Below are positions 60,216 to 64,000 of a DNA stretch of 64,000 bases, in pieces (within the stretch, counting starts at the first letter, position 1; each line of letters opens with the position of its first letter). Source of the DNA: Balaenoptera acutorostrata (lineage: Eukaryota > Chordata > Mammalia > Artiodactyla > Balaenopteridae). The stretch spans positions 91,551,344 through 91,615,343 of the forward strand of contig NC_080073.1 in the NCBI RefSeq assembly GCF_949987535.1, given 5' to 3'. A program made the position numbers and the translations under genes. Under the pieces are notes generated by a model. That model saw only the letters and a program-made list of their open reading frames with translations, made no database searches and was not told the origin of the DNA.

Positions 60216-61452
60216 GTGATTTATTTTGTCATCAAAATTTTTTATGCTTATTCATAAATATACAATTTTATTTGCCATATTCAGGAGAAGCTCAGACATT
60301 AAACTTTAAGCTACTAAAACACAGGATATCTAAAAAATATATATAGAAGTGTAAGTATCCCAACCCCTTAGAATAAATGTTAGTGAATTAAGTCTTAATA
60401 TCTTTAAATGAAAAAAAACACAAGCTTATCACATCAAGGCATACGACAAACCAATGCAAGTGGCTAAGCAGCTTCCCACAGAGCTCCTCCCAACGACCAA
60501 GAAGTGACACCTTCCTAGTGAGCTCCGCTGGGTGAGAAAGGTCAGCCTGTTACTAAATCTGCTTTACAGAAAGGATTTTGATAAACTGTTTACACCAAAA
60601 ATTTAATAACCTACAACGGTCCTTATAACAAGGAGGCAGTAAGTCCTAGACGCCCTGAGAACTTGGTTAAACAGGTCTTCGGCAAAGACTACAGCACAAG
60701 CAAGAAGTCTCAGGAAGCGTCTGCAACCAGACAGGGTCAGAAGGCTCACTTTACAGCAGCCCCGAGGTCAGCTTGCACACCTCCTCTCAGAAACAGCCAG
60801 CATTCGAGAAGCAAAGACTTTGTTCATTCCCGCCATGTCCTTCAGACTCTGACATTTTTCACTACCATGAGTTAAATCTATTTTGAAGTATGCTACTGGC
60901 ATACTTCATACTTGTTTTTGTTTTTAAAGGAATTCTAGTAGCTCCAATGTAACATCAAATTAACAGAGTCTGCAGGTTTTGTGGTTTATCTCAAACACCC
61001 CTGCCAACAGTAGAGAGAACTGCATAGTTATACAAAGAAAATAAAGGAGTAGGCAAGAGAGAGACACGGGGATGTACCACCAGCATGCTAAATGTTCATT
61101 GTCATCCAGATTTGAAAGTCAAGAAGTCTGGCGAAAAACCTGTCTTCCTGCTACAATCATGATCACCACTGAATGACGGCAAAGCCATTTGACAGTCGTC
61201 AGCTTCCACCACTAACCTGTTTATGGAATGAGGCAAAATGTCTCCCTCTCTAAATTATTTAACAGAATCACTCCAAGATATATCAGTATCTTTTAGGCAT
61301 TTCTGAAAAGTAAAAACATTTGGAAGTCTATCCACACACACACGGAAAAAAAAAGGAACACAAAGTTCTCTTGATCTCCTGTCAATTTTTGAGTGACATG
61401 ATAAAAGTTAAATATGTGAGTGATGGTGTATATCTTGGAGAAAGATAACAAT
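60216..61452. other. Apparently unique DNA with one short hairpin
   Basis: No gene is recognised. A 10-bp stem with a 5-base loop, TGAAGTATGC TACTG GCATACTTCA, lies at 60884-60908. Confidence 0.5.

Positions 61453-61497
<45 letters not shown>
61453..61497. repeat. (TG)n(TA)n microsatellite
   Basis: TGTGTGTGTGTG followed by a long TA run. Confidence 0.95.
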
Positions 61498-61500
<3 letters not shown>

Positions 61501-63216
61501 GAAAAATAAATTTTCATTTAAGTGGTTATTAAATTCATAACAAAAATAAATCATTGCTAAGTATCCCCTTTCTCTTAGTGATTTATCTTTTGTGTTGACA
61601 GTAGTTGCTTAGTCACTGAAGTTTTATGTGGTTTATGTTTTACCATATTTGTGCTTTCATGGAGGGTATCGGACCAAAAGAAGCTCTTCCATGTAGCAAA
61701 AAACCTAAAAGGAACTCCTTCATTTAAAAAGGAGGACAGTAATTTGGTGGCAAACATCAATACTTCAGACTATGGGGATCAAGAGCTTTCCCAGTACCCT
61801 GGAGAAGGCAGTATGGCATGGTCTGAAAGCAATAATAGCTCTACCACGTGTAAAAATAAGCATCATTTTTACATCTAAAAAGTAGGATTCTATTCAGTGG
61901 GAAAGGATTAGTCAGGTGTTTCTGAATCTAAACACACTGAATTGGGTGCCTGGTCTTTGGGGAAATGCTTAGTGAAGTCGAGGGCTGATTCAACGTTAAT
62001 TTGATAAATGTGGCTTTGTTCTAAGTACAGTAACTAGAAAGAAAATTAAAATCTTCTCCAGGTGTGTGTTTCCATGATTTCTTCAATACTTGTGTAACTA
62101 ATACCTTCTTTACTTTTCCTCTCTTGTGGACATCATCACTGATAACCACACTCAAACCCCCAAAGACTTTGGGTGTCCACTGGTGAGTGGGTGTTTTCAG
62201 TGAAGAGACCAGGATGGGGCCTCACCTTTCTACGTCTTTGCTCAGGCAGGTCACGGGACGGCAGTGTCCCACCCACTGTGGCAGCAGTTGTGACAACAGT
62301 TGGTCCCACTCTCCGTGGATTGGGAACTTGATGATAATCTGTTACCCTGATGCCCCAAGACCAATACATCTTCATTCAGAGGCATTGCTGGGAGGGGTTT
62401 CTCAAACATCTGTAGTTAATACACTTTAAGAACTTCCTGTTTCCACCCCCATCCAAAAAACAACAAAAACAAAAACTGGTATGACCTTAAAACCACTTTT
62501 ATAACTCTTCAATATATGACAAAAGTGTTTCGGAGAAAAGGTGTTAATATTACAGGAAAACTAATGTAATTTAAATTAATTCACTGATAACTGTCAAGCC
62601 CAACGTGGTAGAGAAGGCAAGCAGTCTGACACAGCTTCTGAGCGACATCCAAGAGGCTGGCATGCTGGACCACCTCCAGACCCGCCCTTGAGGTGTGTCC
62701 CCACTATATTTTACATGAGGAAATGTGTTTCTACTTGCTGGGACTTCTGGTTGGTCTTGCTGAGCCCAGCTGGTGAGAGCTGCCTTTCTCCCACCCTCGG
62801 GAATCCTTCAGCTGGTACATTTTCCTCCTTTGCCAACTTGGCCCCTTCTCACCTTCTTTGGAAAACCTGGAGCCTTTCCTGCCCCTGGTATCTGTCCTGC
62901 CTCTCAACTCCCAAAAGCTGCCTTGGAAATCATCTGGCCAGCCTCTGCTCTTCTGGTTAACATTCCCCCTGCTGAGAAGGTGGCTTCCCTTCTACTCCCC
63001 ACCATAGGGCCCACCATCCACCTGCAGCTGAGGTGCTGCCCGGGGAGGCGGCGGGGCTCCTCTGTGGCGTAACCACACTCCAAAGAGTTAGCCTGTGGTT
63101 TTAAAATGCCTCTGGTGATCTGCTTTTTACGCTGTTTATGAGCCTTAACTGACATTGTCATGGAGCTTTAGACTTTAAAAATTACTTTTGTGGTTCATTT
63201 GATGTAACGATTAATG
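61498..63216. other. Apparently unique DNA; possible MIR trace near 61805-61895
   Basis: GGCAGTATGGCATGGTCTGA at 61807-61826 resembles a MIR 5' end, weakly. GC-rich pyrimidine-biased sequence at 62760-63060 holds overlapping frames on both strands without recognised domains. No gene is called. Confidence 0.45.
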
Positions 63217-63224
63217 AAAGAAAC

Positions 63225-63589
63225 TAAGTCAGACAGAGAAAGACAAATATCATATGATATCACTTACATGTGGAATCTAAAAAAAATGATACAAATGAAC
63301 TTATTTACAAAACAGAAACAGACTCAGACATAGAAAACAAATTTATGGTTACCAACGGGGAAAAGGGGTGGGGGAGGGATAAACTGGGAGTTTGGGATTA
63401 GCAGATACAAACTACTACATATAAAATAGATAAACAAGGTCCTACTGTATTGCACAGGGAACTATATTCAATATCTTAAACTATAATGAAAAAGAATCTG
63501 AAAAAGAATATATATGTAGAACTGAATCACTTTGCTGTACACCAGAAACTAACATTATAAATCAACTATACTTCAATAAAAAATTTAAA
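63225..63589 (+). mobile_element. Short 5'-truncated LINE-1 3' end
   Basis: 365 bp covering the last ORF2 codons and 3' UTR (AGACAGAGAAAGACAAATAT, GTGGAATCTAAAAAAAATGA), with terminal GCTGTACACC and CTTCAATAAAAAATT. AAAGAAAC at 63217-63224 and 63590-63597 is an 8-bp target duplication. Confidence 0.9.
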
Positions 63590-63597
63590 AAAGAAAC

Positions 63598-63734
63598 ACC
63601 ATTATAAATACAACATACCAGTCTGTAGTGTATAAAAAGTACCATCATATTAAACATATATTTTCTTTATAACTTGCTCTTTCACATAGTAATGTATATA
63701 CTTTTTCCACGTTATCAGATATAATAGCCATCAG
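63598..63734. other. AT-rich stretch, nothing recognised
   Basis: No gene or repeat is named. Confidence 0.4.
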
Positions 63735-64000
63735 TTGCCATGTAATAAATTAGCCCCAAATTTAGCTGTTTCAAACAAGAAGCATTTGCTATCTCTCAGT
63801 TTCTGAGGGAGAGAAACACACACGTTTGCTGGGGGTTCTGGCTCATGGTTTTTCATAAGGTTGCAGTCAAGACATCAACCAGGGCTACAATCATTTGATT
63901 GACTGGGACCAAAGCATTTGCTTCCAAGCTCACTCACAAGGCCTCAGATTGTTTGCATGTGGGTATCTTCACAGGGCTGCTTTAAGGCATGGCAGCTGGC
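63735..64000. other. Probable ancient interspersed repeat running off the window
   Basis: GTTGCCATGTAATAAATTAG, CCAAATTTAGCTGTTTCAAA, CTATCTCTCAGTTTCTGAGG and GGTTGCAGTCAAGACATCAA form a pattern I associate with an old mammalian interspersed repeat. I cannot assign the class. It is cut by the window end. Confidence 0.45.

Noticed and set aside
60240..61440. Possible 3' UTR or terminal exon of a host gene
   Set aside because: Unique and moderately complex sequence, but no coding end, splice acceptor or convincing polyadenylation context was found.
62688..63161. Overlapping 85-99-codon frames on both strands in pyrimidine-rich DNA
   Set aside because: Low-complexity bias and mutual overlap explain them; no motif is present.

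Overview
This window is mammalian nuclear DNA, most likely from a cetacean. The clearest evidence is a set of tRNA-derived SINEs with the CHR-1 body (internal pol III A and B boxes, then a roughly 300-bp tail-bearing body) and shorter CHR-2-like copies. No ruminant Bov-tA or BovB sequence is seen. I find no host protein-coding gene, RNA gene, CRISPR array or prokaryotic feature. By my tally of intervals, a little over half of the window is LINE-1 sequence of several ages. The rest is SINEs, old MIR/L2/MaLR remnants, a possible solo LTR, one Tigger-like DNA transposon, microsatellites and apparently unique intergenic DNA.

Layout. 1-4490: L1 3' two thirds with a SINE inside its 3' UTR. 4500-9180: an MLT1 LTR, then mostly unique DNA with L2 and MIR. 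9181-11410: an old L1 split by a younger 1.4-kb L1. 11720-12545: CHR-1 and L2 pieces. 12957-19707: a nearly complete L1 bounded by an aged target-site duplication (TSD); it contains an L1 3'-end insertion in ORF1 and a Tigger-like element in ORF2. 19750-28950: mostly unique DNA with MIR, MLT1, four CHR-1/CHR-2 SINEs and a SINE-borne 3' transduction. 28960-40150: densely nested old L1s, containing a retrocopied fragment, a rearranged L1, a SINE-L1 chimera and a 112-bp L1 insertion. 40151-43257: unique DNA, a CHR-1 copy and a possible solo LTR. 43258-48140: two fused L1 remnants. 49718-54773: a 5'-truncated L1 with a perfect 17-bp TSD and an uninterrupted ORF1 frame (301 codons) but a broken ORF2. 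55040-64000: mostly unique DNA, including a repeat-free stretch rich in homeodomain-type TAATTA motifs (55546-56160), plus L2, MIR, old L1M and one short young L1 tail.

How the parts relate. The window records repeated L1 retrotransposition. L1 machinery explains the L1 copies, the SINEs it mobilises in trans, and several products of unusual reverse transcription (SINE plus transduced flank, SINE joined to L1 tail, inverted-copy hairpin). Nested insertions and TSD decay give a relative order of events. I found no new enzymatic or defence system. The most unusual items are the chimeric retroposon at 32245-32429, the SINE 3' transduction at 23686-24156, and the candidate conserved regulatory block near 55.5-56.2 kb. 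Family names come from recognising consensus-like sequence by eye and have not been checked against a repeat library.
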